Below, piece by piece: positions 42,206-50,595 of a stretch of DNA of 64,000 bases. The notes below the pieces were generated by a model. That model saw nothing but the letters and a program-made list of their open reading frames with translations. It was not told where the DNA came from and ran no database searches. The position numbers and the translations under genes are program-made. The stretch comes from Chryseobacterium endalhagicum (GTDB taxonomy: Bacteria; Bacteroidota; Bacteroidia; Flavobacteriales; Weeksellaceae): contig NZ_JAELVM010000003.1 in the NCBI RefSeq assembly GCF_016745235.1, positions 992,001 to 1,056,000 of the forward strand. Reading direction: 5' to 3'. Within the stretch, counting starts at the first letter, position 1. The number at the start of each line of letters is the position of its first letter.

Positions 42206-44251
42206 ATGAAAAAGCAATTAACATATATAGCTGCAGCGTTTTTATTCGCAGGAACGGTTTCTGCACAAAAAATAGATCTTAACGCAATGCCGAAACCGGG
42301 ACCAACACCCGCGATCAACATTGCAAAACCAAAAACTTTCCAGCTGAGCAACGGTCTTACGGTAATGGTAGTGGAAAACAATAAACTCCCAAGAGTAAAC
42401 ACTACCCTTTCTATGGACAGACCTCCATTCCACGAGGGAAATGTAACCGGAGTAAGCTCTATCATGGCTGAACAGTTTGAAAACGGAACCACCAATATAA
42501 GCAAGGACGATTTCAACAAAAAAGTAGATTATCTGGGAGCTAACCTTGGCTTTTCTTCCAATGGTGCTTCTTCGAATTCTCTTTCCAAATATTTCCCTGA
42601 GGTATTGGGCTTAATGGCAGATGCCATCATCAATCCTAAATTCTCTGCGGAAGAAATTCAAAACTCAAAGGAAAGAGCTTTGGAAGGATTGAAGGCAGAT
42701 GAAAAAAATGCGTCTTCCATTGCTTCAAAAGTTTCCAATGCCTTAATGTATGGCAAAAACACTTCAAGAGGTGAATTTGAAACAGAAGAAACCATCAACA
42801 AGATCCAGCTGGCCGATGTACAGAACGTTTATAAAAAATATTACGCTCCGGACAATGCTTACTTAGTGATTGTAGGAGATGTGAAATTTGATCAGGTGAA
42901 ATCTTTGGTTGAAAAAACTTTTGGCAGCTGGAAAAAGGCCAATACCCCTGTCACAGCTCTGGAACCGGCTTCCAATCTGGCTAAAACAGAGATTAATGTG
43001 GTAGATGTTCCTTCTGCAGTACAGTCTGTAGTTTCTGTGAACAACCTGAACAATCTTAAGATGAAGGATCCGAACTATTTCGCAGCTGTAATGGCCAACT
43101 ACATCTTAGGCGGAGGCGGTGAAGCGAGACTTTTCATGAATCTTCGTGAGAAAAACGGATTCACGTACGGAGCGTATTCCAGCATCAATGCAGATAAATA
43201 TTCTTCTGATTTTTCAGCTAACGCCAGTGTGAGAAATGAAGTTACAGACAAGGCGGTGAAGGAATTTATGAATGAGCTTAATGGCATTTCTACGGTAAAA
43301 CCAGAAGAACTTGCCAATGCCAAAGCAAAACTGAAAGGTTCTTTCATTATGTCTCTGGAAAAGCCTGAAACCATTGCAAAATTTGCTTTAAACCAAAAGG
43401 TTCAGGATCTTCCTTCTGATTTTTACACCAATTATTTAAAGTCAATTGATAAGGTAACTGCTGCAGATATTTCCACTGCTGTAAAAGCGAATATTCTTCC
43501 TAACCAAAGCAGAATTTTCATTGCAGGTAAGGCCTCTGACATTTCTGAAGGACTGGAAAAATTAGGATATCCTGTAAAATATTACGATAGAGAAGCGAAT
43601 CCGGCAGCAAAACCAACGGTACAAAAGGTTGATGCTGCTGTAAGTGTAGCTTCTATTGCTGATAAATACATCAACGCCATCGGAGGGAAAGCTAATCTTG
43701 CCAAGATCTCTTCTTATACAATGAATGCTTCTATGTCTATGCAGGGGCAGAATATTGATTTTAAGATCATAAAAGCACAGGGCGGAAAAGAATTAACGTC
43801 TGTTACAGCCATGGGACAGGTGGTTCAAAAGCAGGTTTTCGACGGGAAAGAAGGATATTCTGAGCAGATGGGACAAAAAGTTCCTATGAAACCGGAACAG
43901 GTTGCTGAAAAACAGAAAAATACTGAACTTTTTGAAGAACTGAACTTTGCAAAATCTCCGGATTACAAAGTAGCAGGTATTGAAAAAATATCAGGCGAAG
44001 ATTCTTATGCTGTGAAAGGAAAAAGTACCACGTACTACTACAGTGTAGCTACAGGCTTGAAAACAGGAGAAACCAGAACGGCTAAAGCGCAGGGACAGGA
44101 AATCACCATTCCTACGGTTTTTTCTAATTACAAGGATGTGAATGGTGTGAAAATGCCTTTCACCATTACAGTAAACCAAATGGGCATGGACATGACGATG
44201 AGTGTAAAATCATACGATGTGAACCAGGCTAAAGATTCTGATTTTAAATAA
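42206..44251 (+). CDS. M16 family protein, inactive subunit with extra C-terminal domain
   Basis: 681 residues. Signal peptide to about S-A-Q20. An M16 domain pair (about 30-465) follows, in which the HxxEH motif is lost (S-S-I-M-A-E-Q-F-E-N at that position), while the substrate-contact R and Y in A-R-L-F-M-N-L-R-E-K-N-G-F-T-Y-G-A-Y-S are kept. This is the usual non-catalytic partner. Residues about 480-681 form an additional beta-rich domain with repeated G-Q-E/G-Y segments like those fused to other flavobacterial proteases, of unknown role. It ends at a strong terminator. Confidence 0.9.
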   Translation: MKKQLTYIAAAFLFAGTVSAQKIDLNAMPKPGPTPAINIAKPKTFQLSNGLTVMVVENNKLPRVNTTLSMDRPPFHEGNVTGVSSIMAEQFENGTTNISKDDFNKKVDYLGANLGFSSNGASSNSLSKYFPEVLGLMADAIINPKFSAEEIQNSKERALEGLKADEKNASSIASKVSNALMYGKNTSRGEFETEETINKIQLADVQNVYKKYYAPDNAYLVIVGDVKFDQVKSLVEKTFGSWKKANTPVTALEPASNLAKTEINVVDVPSAVQSVVSVNNLNNLKMKDPNYFAAVMANYILGGGGEARLFMNLREKNGFTYGAYSSINADKYSSDFSANASVRNEVTDKAVKEFMNELNGISTVKPEELANAKAKLKGSFIMSLEKPETIAKFALNQKVQDLPSDFYTNYLKSIDKVTAADISTAVKANILPNQSRIFIAGKASDISEGLEKLGYPVKYYDREANPAAKPTVQKVDAAVSVASIADKYINAIGGKANLAKISSYTMNASMSMQGQNIDFKIIKAQGGKELTSVTAMGQVVQKQVFDGKEGYSEQMGQKVPMKPEQVAEKQKNTELFEELNFAKSPDYKVAGIEKISGEDSYAVKGKSTTYYYSVATGLKTGETRTAKAQGQEITIPTVFSNYKDVNGVKMPFTITVNQMGMDMTMSVKSYDVNQAKDSDFK

Positions 44252-44271
44252 GAATCCTTTTCAATTATAGA

Positions 44272-44303
44272 AAAAACGGCAGCTGACGCTGCCGTTTTTA
44301 TTT
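44272..44303 (+). terminator. Terminator after the M16 pair
   Basis: AAAAACGGCAGC (44272-44283) pairs with GCTGCCGTTTTT (44288-44299) around TGAC, followed by more Ts. Confidence 0.92.
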
Positions 44304-44327
44304 TTAATAACATTTACCATGATCTTC

Positions 44328-44358
44328 TTTGTCATTCGGTAAAAAAAGATTAAATTTG
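44328..44358 (+). promoter_or_regulatory. Canonical promoter of secG
   Basis: -33 TTTG (44328-44331), exactly 19 bases, -7 TAAATTTG (44351-44358). ATG follows at 44384. The best match to the Bacteroidota sigma consensus in the window. Confidence 0.85.
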
Positions 44359-44383
44359 CCCATTCAAAAAGATATCAGAATTA

Positions 44384-44740
44384 ATGGATACTATATTTAC
44401 ACTATTGATGGTTCTTGTTATGATCGCCAGCATCTTATTGGTAATCATCGTTATGGCTCAAAATCCTAAAGGCGGAGGTCTTTCCAGTACTTTCGGAGGT
44501 GCATCACCTGCACAGTTCGGGGTACAGAGAACCAATGACTTCATGGAAAAAGCAACATGGACTCTGGGCGCAGTAATCATCGTTCTTATCCTGATAAGCG
44601 TTGTGATCACAGGGAAGCCTACAACAGCAGCTCCTGCACAACAGCAACCCGTGAAAAAAGAAGCTCCCGCAAAGCAGACAACAGCTCCGGCAGCTTCAAC
44701 TACCACTCCGGCTCAGACTCCTGTAGCTCCGGCAAAATAA
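44384..44740 (+). CDS. secG: Preprotein translocase subunit SecG
   Basis: 118 residues. Two transmembrane helices (M-V-L-V-M-I-A-S-I-L-L-V-I-I-V-M and V-I-I-V-L-I-L-I-S-V-V-I) around the conserved loop Q-N-P-K-G-G-G-L-S-S-T-F-G-G. The C-terminal tail of about 45 residues is Ala/Pro/Thr-rich, a common extension in Bacteroidota. Part of the SecYEG channel in the inner membrane. Ends at a bidirectional terminator. Confidence 0.95.
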   Translation: MDTIFTLLMVLVMIASILLVIIVMAQNPKGGGLSSTFGGASPAQFGVQRTNDFMEKATWTLGAVIIVLILISVVITGKPTTAAPAQQQPVKKEAPAKQTTAPAASTTTPAQTPVAPAK

Positions 44741-44765
44741 TACAAGATTTATCTTATTATAAAAC

Positions 44766-44792
44766 AAAAGCAGTTCAAATTGAACTGCTTTT
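44766..44792. terminator. Bidirectional terminator between secG and the glycosyltransferase
   Basis: AAAAGCAGTTCAA (44766-44778) pairs with TTGAACTGCTTTT (44780-44792), with A- and T-runs on both sides; it abuts the glycosyltransferase stop at 44793. Confidence 0.88.
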
Positions 44793-45626
44793 TTATTTTA
44801 GTTTGATTTTCTCAATCTTATGGCGAAGCTTCAACCCTGCCTTTAAAAATGAATACTGCATGGGCTTGGATTCTTTATAATATTTATCGATGAATATCTG
44901 CATGGCCCCGTAAAACCGGTCTAGATATACTTCATCTTTAATGGTGCTTTCGCCTTTATAGTGAAGAAGGGAAGCTTTTCCGTAATAATAGTTTTTGTAC
45001 CCGTTGATCAGCAGGGTATAGCAAAGATCAATATCTTCCCCATACATAAAATAGGTTTCATCCAGTCCTCCTGTTTTTTCGTACACATCTCTTCTGATCA
45101 ATAAAAAAGCTCCGGTAACCACTTCTACTTCTGCAATGGCGGTTTCATCAATATCACTTCTGTAGTAAGATTTTGAATTGCTTCTTTTAAAATTTGTAAA
45201 CAGTTTTTCAAAAGAATTGAACATATCGGGAACGGAACGTTTGCTTTCCGGCAGAAAATTCCCTTCTGCATCATGCATTCTTACGCCCAGGCATCCGAAA
45301 TCCTGCTTTGAATCTGCAAAATCAAGAATATCTTTCATATAAAACCCCTCAAGTTCAGTATCCGGATTCAAAAGAAGAATATATTCCCCGGCTGCTGTTC
45401 TGATAGCTTTGTTATTCGCGATGGCAAATCCGTCATTATGTTCTGAGGACATAAAACGGACCGTCGGAAATTCAGGAATAAGATCGCCCCAGGAAGTATC
45501 TGTGGAGGCATTATCAATAACAATCACTTCATAATTCTCTCCTTCAGTATACTTCCGGATAGACAGAAGGCAGTTTCTCAACAGCTTCGTGACATTATAG
45601 TTAACAATAATTATTGAGAGTTTCAT
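44793..45626 (-). CDS. Glycosyltransferase family 2
   Basis: 277 residues, GT-A fold. N-terminal S-I-I-I-V-N-Y-N-V and V-I-V-I-D-N-A-S-T-D near residues 33-43 bind the nucleotide, the metal-binding N-P-D-T-E (a DXD variant) lies near 95, and R-R-D-V-Y-E-K-T-G-G-L-D-E-T-Y-F-M-Y-G-E-D-I-D-L near 173-196. Resembles rhamnosyltransferase-type enzymes of cell-surface polysaccharide synthesis. Starts one base after the recR stop, so it is co-transcribed with recR; a functional link between the two is not obvious. Confidence 0.9.
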   Translation of the reverse strand: MKLSIIIVNYNVTKLLRNCLLSIRKYTEGENYEVIVIDNASTDTSWGDLIPEFPTVRFMSSEHNDGFAIANNKAIRTAAGEYILLLNPDTELEGFYMKDILDFADSKQDFGCLGVRMHDAEGNFLPESKRSVPDMFNSFEKLFTNFKRSNSKSYYRSDIDETAIAEVEVVTGAFLLIRRDVYEKTGGLDETYFMYGEDIDLCYTLLINGYKNYYYGKASLLHYKGESTIKDEVYLDRFYGAMQIFIDKYYKESKPMQYSFLKAGLKLRHKIEKIKLK

Positions 45627-45627
45627 A

Positions 45628-46239
45628 CTAATCCTTTTCGTTATAAGGCAGCCTGTTCATAATGGATCTTCCCAATGAGACCTCATCCGCATATTCCAGC
45701 TCATCCCCTACTGAAATTCCTCTCGCAATGCTTGAAAAATTAACATTAAAGTTTTTAAATTTCTTATAAATATAATATGCTGTGGTATCCCCTTCCATCG
45801 TCGCACTGAGTGCAAAAATAAATTCCTTCACCATGCCTTCATTTACTTTTCTTTCAATACTTGGAATATTGAGCTGGTTAGGTCCTACCCCTTCCATTGG
45901 CGATATTTTCCCGCCTAAGATCAGATATTTTCCTGTAAATTTTCCTGTGTTTTCAATAGCAATCACATCACGTACATCTTCAACGATGCAGATCAGTTCA
46001 CTGTTTCTTTTTTCATTACTACAGATTTCACACACGTCAAAATCTGAAAAATTATGACATTCTTTGCAGTATTTTATTTCGTTGACAAGGTTGATCAGTG
46101 AGTTTCCAAGACTTACCGCTCTGGAGCTGGGCTGTTTCAGCAGATGCAGTGCCAATCTCAAAGCTGTTTTTCTCCCAATTCCGGGAAGCCCTGAAATTTC
46201 ATCTACAGCTTTTGCCAAAACTTTACTAGGATAATCCAT
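45628..46239 (-). CDS. recR: Recombination mediator RecR
   Basis: 203 residues. Helix-hairpin-helix at the N-terminus (L-P-G-I-G-R-K-T-A near 18-26), a four-Cys zinc site C-x2-C-x8-C-x2-C around residues 57-72, and a Toprim domain (I-V-E-D-V-R-D-V and L-I-L-G-G-K-I-S-P). It loads RecA at gaps with RecF/RecO. A TATTTTTG -7 box at 46252-46245 ends 5 bases before ATG 46239, predicting a leaderless mRNA. First gene of a two-gene unit with the glycosyltransferase. Confidence 0.95.
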   Translation of the reverse strand: MDYPSKVLAKAVDEISGLPGIGRKTALRLALHLLKQPSSRAVSLGNSLINLVNEIKYCKECHNFSDFDVCEICSNEKRNSELICIVEDVRDVIAIENTGKFTGKYLILGGKISPMEGVGPNQLNIPSIERKVNEGMVKEFIFALSATMEGDTTAYYIYKKFKNFNVNFSSIARGISVGDELEYADEVSLGRSIMNRLPYNEKD

Positions 46240-46244
46240 AAGTA

Positions 46245-46252
46245 CAAAAATA
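46245..46252 (-). promoter_or_regulatory. Promoter -7 box (TATTTTTG) of recR
   Basis: A full -7 match 5 bases upstream of the recR ATG; no clear -33. Suggests leaderless translation. Confidence 0.5.
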
Positions 46253-46313
46253 AGGAATATTGTTGAGAATTGGTGCGGGTTTCTGGGTTTTAGAGCGCGA
46301 GAGTTTTTGGGTG

Positions 46314-46523
46314 GTGAGTTTCGGGATGCGGGGTTCGAGCGTTGGAGAGTTGGAGAGTTTTAGGGTTGGAGAGTATCTTAGTTATGAGTTATAAATTTCG
46401 GGGTACTGGCTGACAGTTGCTGGTTAGGGGTTGAGAGTCGGAGTGTTTTAGGGTTGGAGAGTATAAATCCGGAAATATTGAATGAACGACAAACACCAGG
46501 TGGCAGAGGCTCCCGAAGCCACC
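46314..46523. repeat. GGTGGC-hairpin repeat family, locus 1
   Basis: A run of GTTGGAGAGT- and GAGTCGGAGTGTTTTAG-type segments (46340-46465), then TAAATCCGGAAATATTGAAT and the hairpin GGTGGCAGAGGCTCCCGAAGC...ACC (46499-46523). The same order recurs at 62,945-63,183 and, inverted, at 57,588-57,690. The rest of 46,240-46,630 is G/T-rich low-complexity sequence without a gene. Confidence 0.75.
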
Positions 46524-46630
46524 GGAGTAATGTCTCATGTCTGAAATCTGGCATCTGACATCTGATGTCTAAAACCCGGGTTCCTGGCTCCCGCTTCCTG
46601 GCCGTATTCCCCCATTCTAAAAAAACCTCT

Positions 46631-46638
46631 ATCTTTGG
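46631..46638 (+). promoter_or_regulatory. Promoter -7 box (TATCTTTG) of the LURP-one gene
   Basis: A full TAnnTTTG match about 10 bases before the first ATG and about 31 before the second. This placement favours the second ATG (46669) as the true start. Confidence 0.5.
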
Positions 46639-46668
46639 GGTTCTAATATGAAAAAAAATAGACTAATA

Positions 46669-47274
46669 ATGGTACTTAAAAATTTAAATTATCCTCTGGA
46701 TTTCAAATTCAAGATTTCAACGCTGGCAAGTGATTTCAATATTACTGACAGAAACGGAAGTTATGTAGCGTATGTGCGTCAGAAAATGTTTAAATTGAAA
46801 GAAGATGTGGTGGTTTTCAATGACGAAAGTAAATCCAAAGAGCTTTTCAGAATTAAAGCCAACCAATGGATCGATTTCAATGCTTCTTACTCGTTGAATG
46901 ATCTTACCGATAATAAAAACTACGGAAGACTGGCCAGAAAAGGAATGCGTTCTCTCTGGAAATCCAGCTATGATATTCTGGATGCCAACGATCAACCCAA
47001 ATTTACCGTTACAGAAGATAACGGATGGACAAAATTCTTCGATGGAATGGTGAGTGAAATTCCAATTATTGGGATGTTTACAGGTTATTTTCTTAACCCG
47101 GCTTACACGGTAAGAGGGATAGACGGAAAAGAATATTTTAAACTGAAAAAAATGCCGTCATTCTTCGGAAGAAGGTTCCAGCTGGACAGAGTGATTGATA
47201 TTGATGACGAAGACGAAAGCTTAGTGATCTTATCCCTACTGATGATGGTTCTTCTGGAAAGAGCCAGAGGCTAA
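46669..47274 (+). CDS. LURP-one-related / Tubby-like fold protein
   Basis: About 201 residues from the ATG at 46669 (M-V-L-K-N-L-N-Y-P-L-D-F); an in-frame ATG at 46648 would add seven residues. A 12-strand LURP-one barrel is suggested by F-K-I-S-T-L-A-S-D-F-N-I-T-D, Y-V-A-Y-V-R-Q-K-M-F-K-L-K-E-D near 30-44 and F-x-I-K-A-N. The C-terminal helix L-V-I-L-S-L-L-M-M-V-L-L-E is hydrophobic, the hallmark central helix of Tubby/scramblase folds. Bacterial members are little studied; lipid or phosphoinositide-like binding is inference. Followed after 21 bases by a lipoprotein gene. Confidence 0.78.
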   Translation: MVLKNLNYPLDFKFKISTLASDFNITDRNGSYVAYVRQKMFKLKEDVVVFNDESKSKELFRIKANQWIDFNASYSLNDLTDNKNYGRLARKGMRSLWKSSYDILDANDQPKFTVTEDNGWTKFFDGMVSEIPIIGMFTGYFLNPAYTVRGIDGKEYFKLKKMPSFFGRRFQLDRVIDIDDEDESLVILSLLMMVLLERARG

Positions 47275-47295
47275 AAAAATAAAAAATCACCGACA

Positions 47296-47787
47296 ATGAA
47301 ATATCTAATCATTTTCTTTTCAGCGTTTCTTTTAACCGCATGTAAAAAAGACAAAGAAACCGTTCAAAGTTCAACATCTGCAGATTCTTTAAATCTTGTA
47401 AAGGATTCTGCAAAAACACAGGCTGCATCAGGAAAAGTACTGGTAGACATCATTCCTTTTCCAAAAGAGATCAAAGAATGCTCCTGCTATTTTGCCAGAA
47501 ACAAAGCTGATTTCGAGGCTGAAAAATACATCTACGCTGACGATGCGGGAAAAACCGCCTATATGAAACTTGACGGTAAAAGAATCGCCATGAATCTTAT
47601 TTCCTCGAGCGATATGGAAGTGGATGAAGAACTGACCAAAGAAATTGAAAGCGATCACTACAAAATCTCTGTAAAAGGGAAGAAAATAAAAAGCGAGGAA
47701 GCTTTACTCTTCGAAGGCACCCTGACGATTGAAAAACCGGACGGGACGGTAGAAACGATTCCTATTTATGGGGAATGCGGATGCTAG
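47296..47787 (+). CDS. Small lipoprotein ending in CGC
   Basis: 163 residues. A lipobox L-L-T-A-C16 makes it a lipoprotein, with K-K-D-K after the anchor Cys (Bacteroidota lipoproteins with charged +2 residues are often surface-exposed). The mature domain has C-S-C-Y near 61-64 and ends G-E-C-G-C; four Cys could form disulfides or bind a metal. I recognise no family. It follows the LURP-one gene by 21 bases and may be co-transcribed with it. Confidence 0.7.
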   Translation: MKYLIIFFSAFLLTACKKDKETVQSSTSADSLNLVKDSAKTQAASGKVLVDIIPFPKEIKECSCYFARNKADFEAEKYIYADDAGKTAYMKLDGKRIAMNLISSSDMEVDEELTKEIESDHYKISVKGKKIKSEEALLFEGTLTIEKPDGTVETIPIYGECGC

Positions 47788-47846
47788 CCTGAAACTAAAA
47801 AGCTAATTTGCTGTTTCGCGATTTCGCCCTAATACAACTCACAAAA

Positions 47847-47876
47847 AATGCTTCTGAATTCACGGAAGCATTTTTT
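47847..47876 (+). terminator. Terminator after the CGC lipoprotein gene
   Basis: AATGCTTC (47847-47854) pairs with GAAGCATT (47865-47872) and is followed by TTTT. Confidence 0.8.
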
Positions 47877-47882
47877 ATTTCG

Positions 47883-47890
47883 TAATTTTG
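47883..47890 (+). promoter_or_regulatory. Promoter -7 box (TAATTTTG) of pepD
   Basis: TAATTTTG 16 bases before the pepD ATG; no good -33. Confidence 0.5.
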
Positions 47891-47906
47891 AGAAAAATAA
47901 AATTTC

Positions 47907-49352
47907 ATGGAATTATCTAATATAGAACCGCAGATCATCTGGAAGAATTTCTCCAAGCTGAATGCTGTTCCAAGACCATCTAAAAAAGAAGAAAGGGTGA
48001 TTGCTTTCATCAAAGAATTTGGTGAAAATTTAGGATTGGAAACTACGGTAGATGAAGTAGGAAACGTGATCATCAAAAAACCGGCTACTCCGGGTATGGA
48101 AAACCGTAAATCCGTAGTGCTTCAGTCGCACCTGGATATGGTTTGCCAGAAGAACAATGACGTCAATTTTGATTTTGATACAGAAGGAATCAAAATGGAG
48201 GTCGATGGTGACTGGGTAAAGGCCAAAGGAACCACTTTAGGAGCCGATAACGGTCTGGGAGTGGCTACCATCATGTCTATCCTTGAAAGTACAGATATTC
48301 CTCATCCGGCTATGGAAGCGCTTTTCACAATAGATGAAGAGACAGGTATGACGGGTGCTTTAGGTTTAAAACCGGGGCAGCTGACCGGAGAAATCCTGTT
48401 AAATCTTGATACGGAAGAAGATGATGAAATTGACATCGGCTGTGCAGGCGGTGTAGATGTTACCATTACTCAGAATTACGGAACAGAAGCGGCAAAAGGA
48501 CAGATTGTAAGAATTGAAGTGAAAGGACTTCAGGGAGGACATTCGGGAATGGACATCCACAAAGGTTTCGGAAATTCCAATATTATTTTAGGAAGACTTC
48601 TTTACAGCGGTTTGGCTAAGCAGAATGTTCAGCTGATCTCTGTAGATGGCGGCGGATTGAGAAATGCCATTCCAAGAGAAGGAGTAGCCCTTATTTCTGT
48701 GAGAAATGCCCAGGAATTTATTGAAGAAGCTACAACAGGTCTTAAAAAAGAAATCCTTGAAGAGTTTGCTTCTGTAGAACCAGGTTTGCAGATCAATATT
48801 GAAAACTCTACCACTTCAGACAAGGCTCTTTCTGAAGAAGATTCAAAGAAAATCATCCTGACTTTAAAATCTCTTCATAACGGAGTTTACAGAATGAGTC
48901 CTGATGTAAAGGATCTTGTAGAAGCCTCCAACAATGTTGCAAGAGTGGAATTAAAAGGCGGTGAGCTTAAAATTTTAAACCTTACCAGATCATCTGTAGA
49001 TTCCTCTAAATATTCTGTGGCAGAACAGTTGAAATCCGTTGCGGAATTAGCTGGTATGAATGTGGAATTCAGTGGTTCTTATCCGGGATGGAAACCAAAA
49101 CCGGGTTCTGAAATCGTTCAGCTGATGGAAAAGATCTATACGGAGAAATTTGGTGAAAAACCTCACGTAGTTGCCTGTCACGCGGGACTGGAATGTGGTA
49201 TCATCGGAGCTAATTATCCTGAAATGGAAATGGTAAGCTTTGGACCTACCATCAGAGGCGCGCACTCTCCGGATGAAAAAGCGAATATTCCTTCTGCTCA
49301 GAAATTCTGGAGCTTTACTAAGGATATTTTAGCGAATATTCCTTTAAAATAA
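47907..49352 (+). CDS. pepD: Aminoacyl-histidine dipeptidase (M20C)
   Basis: 481 residues. A di-zinc peptidase that splits X-His dipeptides such as carnosine. Motifs: Q-S-H-L-D-M-V near 74-80 (first metal His/Asp), G-A-D-N-G-L-G-V near 112-119 (bridging Asp), D-E-E-T-G-M near 145-150 (catalytic Glu), and A-C-H-A-G-L-E-C-G near the C-terminus. The lid domain sits in the middle. Usual length, cytosolic. Stands alone with its own promoter and terminator. Confidence 0.94.
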   Translation: MELSNIEPQIIWKNFSKLNAVPRPSKKEERVIAFIKEFGENLGLETTVDEVGNVIIKKPATPGMENRKSVVLQSHLDMVCQKNNDVNFDFDTEGIKMEVDGDWVKAKGTTLGADNGLGVATIMSILESTDIPHPAMEALFTIDEETGMTGALGLKPGQLTGEILLNLDTEEDDEIDIGCAGGVDVTITQNYGTEAAKGQIVRIEVKGLQGGHSGMDIHKGFGNSNIILGRLLYSGLAKQNVQLISVDGGGLRNAIPREGVALISVRNAQEFIEEATTGLKKEILEEFASVEPGLQINIENSTTSDKALSEEDSKKIILTLKSLHNGVYRMSPDVKDLVEASNNVARVELKGGELKILNLTRSSVDSSKYSVAEQLKSVAELAGMNVEFSGSYPGWKPKPGSEIVQLMEKIYTEKFGEKPHVVACHAGLECGIIGANYPEMEMVSFGPTIRGAHSPDEKANIPSAQKFWSFTKDILANIPLK

Positions 49353-49373
49353 GAAGATAGAATTGCTATATTG

Positions 49374-49406
49374 AATATCCAAAGTCGTATGATTTTGGAT
49401 ATTTTT
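49374..49406 (+). terminator. Terminator after pepD
   Basis: AATATCCAAA (49374-49383) pairs with TTTGGATATT (49394-49403), followed by Ts. Confidence 0.85.
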
Positions 49407-49557
49407 AATTTGAACCATTAAGGTTTGTTTAAGTCGTTAAGATCATTAAGAATCCATATGCATTAGGCTTAAAAATATCTTTGATATTTTACTTAACAAC
49501 CCTTAATAACTTCATTGATCTTAATGGTTTAAAAATTATGTAACAAGATTTAAAATA

Positions 49558-50139
49558 ATGAAAAATATTACAGTATTCTGCGGCTCAAGTTTCGGCTCAG
49601 ATAACATTTTCCAAGAACAGGCTTTCCTGCTTGGTCAGACATTAGCGAAAAAACACATACAGCTGGTGTACGGCGGTGCAGACACAGGTTTAATGGGAGC
49701 CGTTGCAGACGGAGCTTTAAGTGAAAACGGAAAAGTCACCGGAGTTCTTCCCCACTTCCTGCAATCCAAAGAAATTGCCCATAAAAACCTCACTGAACTC
49801 GTCATCGTAGAAACCATGCACGAAAGAAAAACAAAGATGAATGATCTCTGTGACGGCGTGATCGTTCTTCCGGGCGGCTATGGAACCCTGGAAGAATTTT
49901 TTGAAATGATCACCTGGGCCCAGCTGGGACTTCATAAAAAACCGATCGGCATTCTGAATATTGACGGATTTTATGATGATCTTATCAAGCTGGTTCAAAC
50001 GATGGTGGATAAAGGATTTTTAAAGCAGGTAAACAGAGATATGCTTTTAATAAGTGGAAACATAGAAGAGCTTTTGGAAAAAATGAGGAATTATGAGGCG
50101 CCTACTGTTGGGAAGTGGATTTCTAAGGATGAAGTTTAA
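49558..50139 (+). CDS. LOG-family Rossmann protein (nucleoside 5'-monophosphate phosphoribohydrolase)
   Basis: 193 residues, TIGR00730-type. Family motifs: V-Y-G-G-A-D-T-G-L-M-G-A-V-A near residues 38-51, H-E-R-K-T-K-M near 86-92 and the signature P-G-G-Y-G-T-L-E-E-F-F-E near 102-113. Members release the base from AMP-like substrates; the bacterial function is mostly unproven. The long AT-rich leader (49,410-49,557) has no clear promoter. Followed 17 bases later by an unrelated small membrane protein gene. Confidence 0.9.
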   Translation: MKNITVFCGSSFGSDNIFQEQAFLLGQTLAKKHIQLVYGGADTGLMGAVADGALSENGKVTGVLPHFLQSKEIAHKNLTELVIVETMHERKTKMNDLCDGVIVLPGGYGTLEEFFEMITWAQLGLHKKPIGILNIDGFYDDLIKLVQTMVDKGFLKQVNRDMLLISGNIEELLEKMRNYEAPTVGKWISKDEV

Positions 50140-50156
50140 AACCTTTATAGTTTCAT

Positions 50157-50525
50157 ATGAGTAACTACAATGTTAATAGGGAAATGGCTGGAGTTGCTAT
50201 TATATCTGTAGTCTTTATCTTTATTCTTCCAACCTTATCTCCTTACCTTACAGAAGATTGTAAAACAAAAATTGAAAGAATCAAAAAGGAAGAATGTAAA
50301 ATTAAGATCGAAAAAATTGATCATACAGGAACATTTAAATTAATAGGAACTGATATGGAAACCTTTCAACCCTGTGAATGCAATGATGGTAACAGATGGT
50401 GGTCTTTCTATAAAAAAGAATTTGAGCCGGGTGATTATTTTATAAAAAATAAAGGAGAGCCATATTATAAAATAATTAAAAAAGATACTGTAATCATTCA
50501 CGAAGAGAAGTGTTATTCAAAATGA
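50157..50525 (+). CDS. Uncharacterised small membrane-anchored protein (122 residues)
   Basis: N-terminal helix V-A-I-I-S-V-V-F-I-F-I-L-P-T-L (about 13-27) anchors it, then a charged stretch with C-K-T-K-I-E-R-I-K-K-E-E-C-K-I-K. A compact domain carries F-Q-P-C-E-C-N-D-G-N-R-W-W near 72-84 and a C-terminal E-K-C-Y. Five cysteines suggest disulfides outside the membrane. I do not recognise the family. More AT-rich than the LOG gene before it, from which it is 17 bases away. Confidence 0.68.
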   Translation: MSNYNVNREMAGVAIISVVFIFILPTLSPYLTEDCKTKIERIKKEECKIKIEKIDHTGTFKLIGTDMETFQPCECNDGNRWWSFYKKEFEPGDYFIKNKGEPYYKIIKKDTVIIHEEKCYSK

Positions 50526-50543
50526 TAATTAATGCACAAAACA

Positions 50544-50571
50544 AAACCCGTTCGGATTTTCGAACGGGTTT
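50544..50571 (-). terminator. Terminator between the small membrane protein and the ferredoxin
   Basis: AAACCCGTTCG (50544-50554) pairs with CGAACGGGTTT (50561-50571). On the minus strand a T-rich tail follows, so it mainly serves the ferredoxin unit. Confidence 0.8.
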
Positions 50572-50595
50572 CTATGAAGATTAAAAAAATATATT

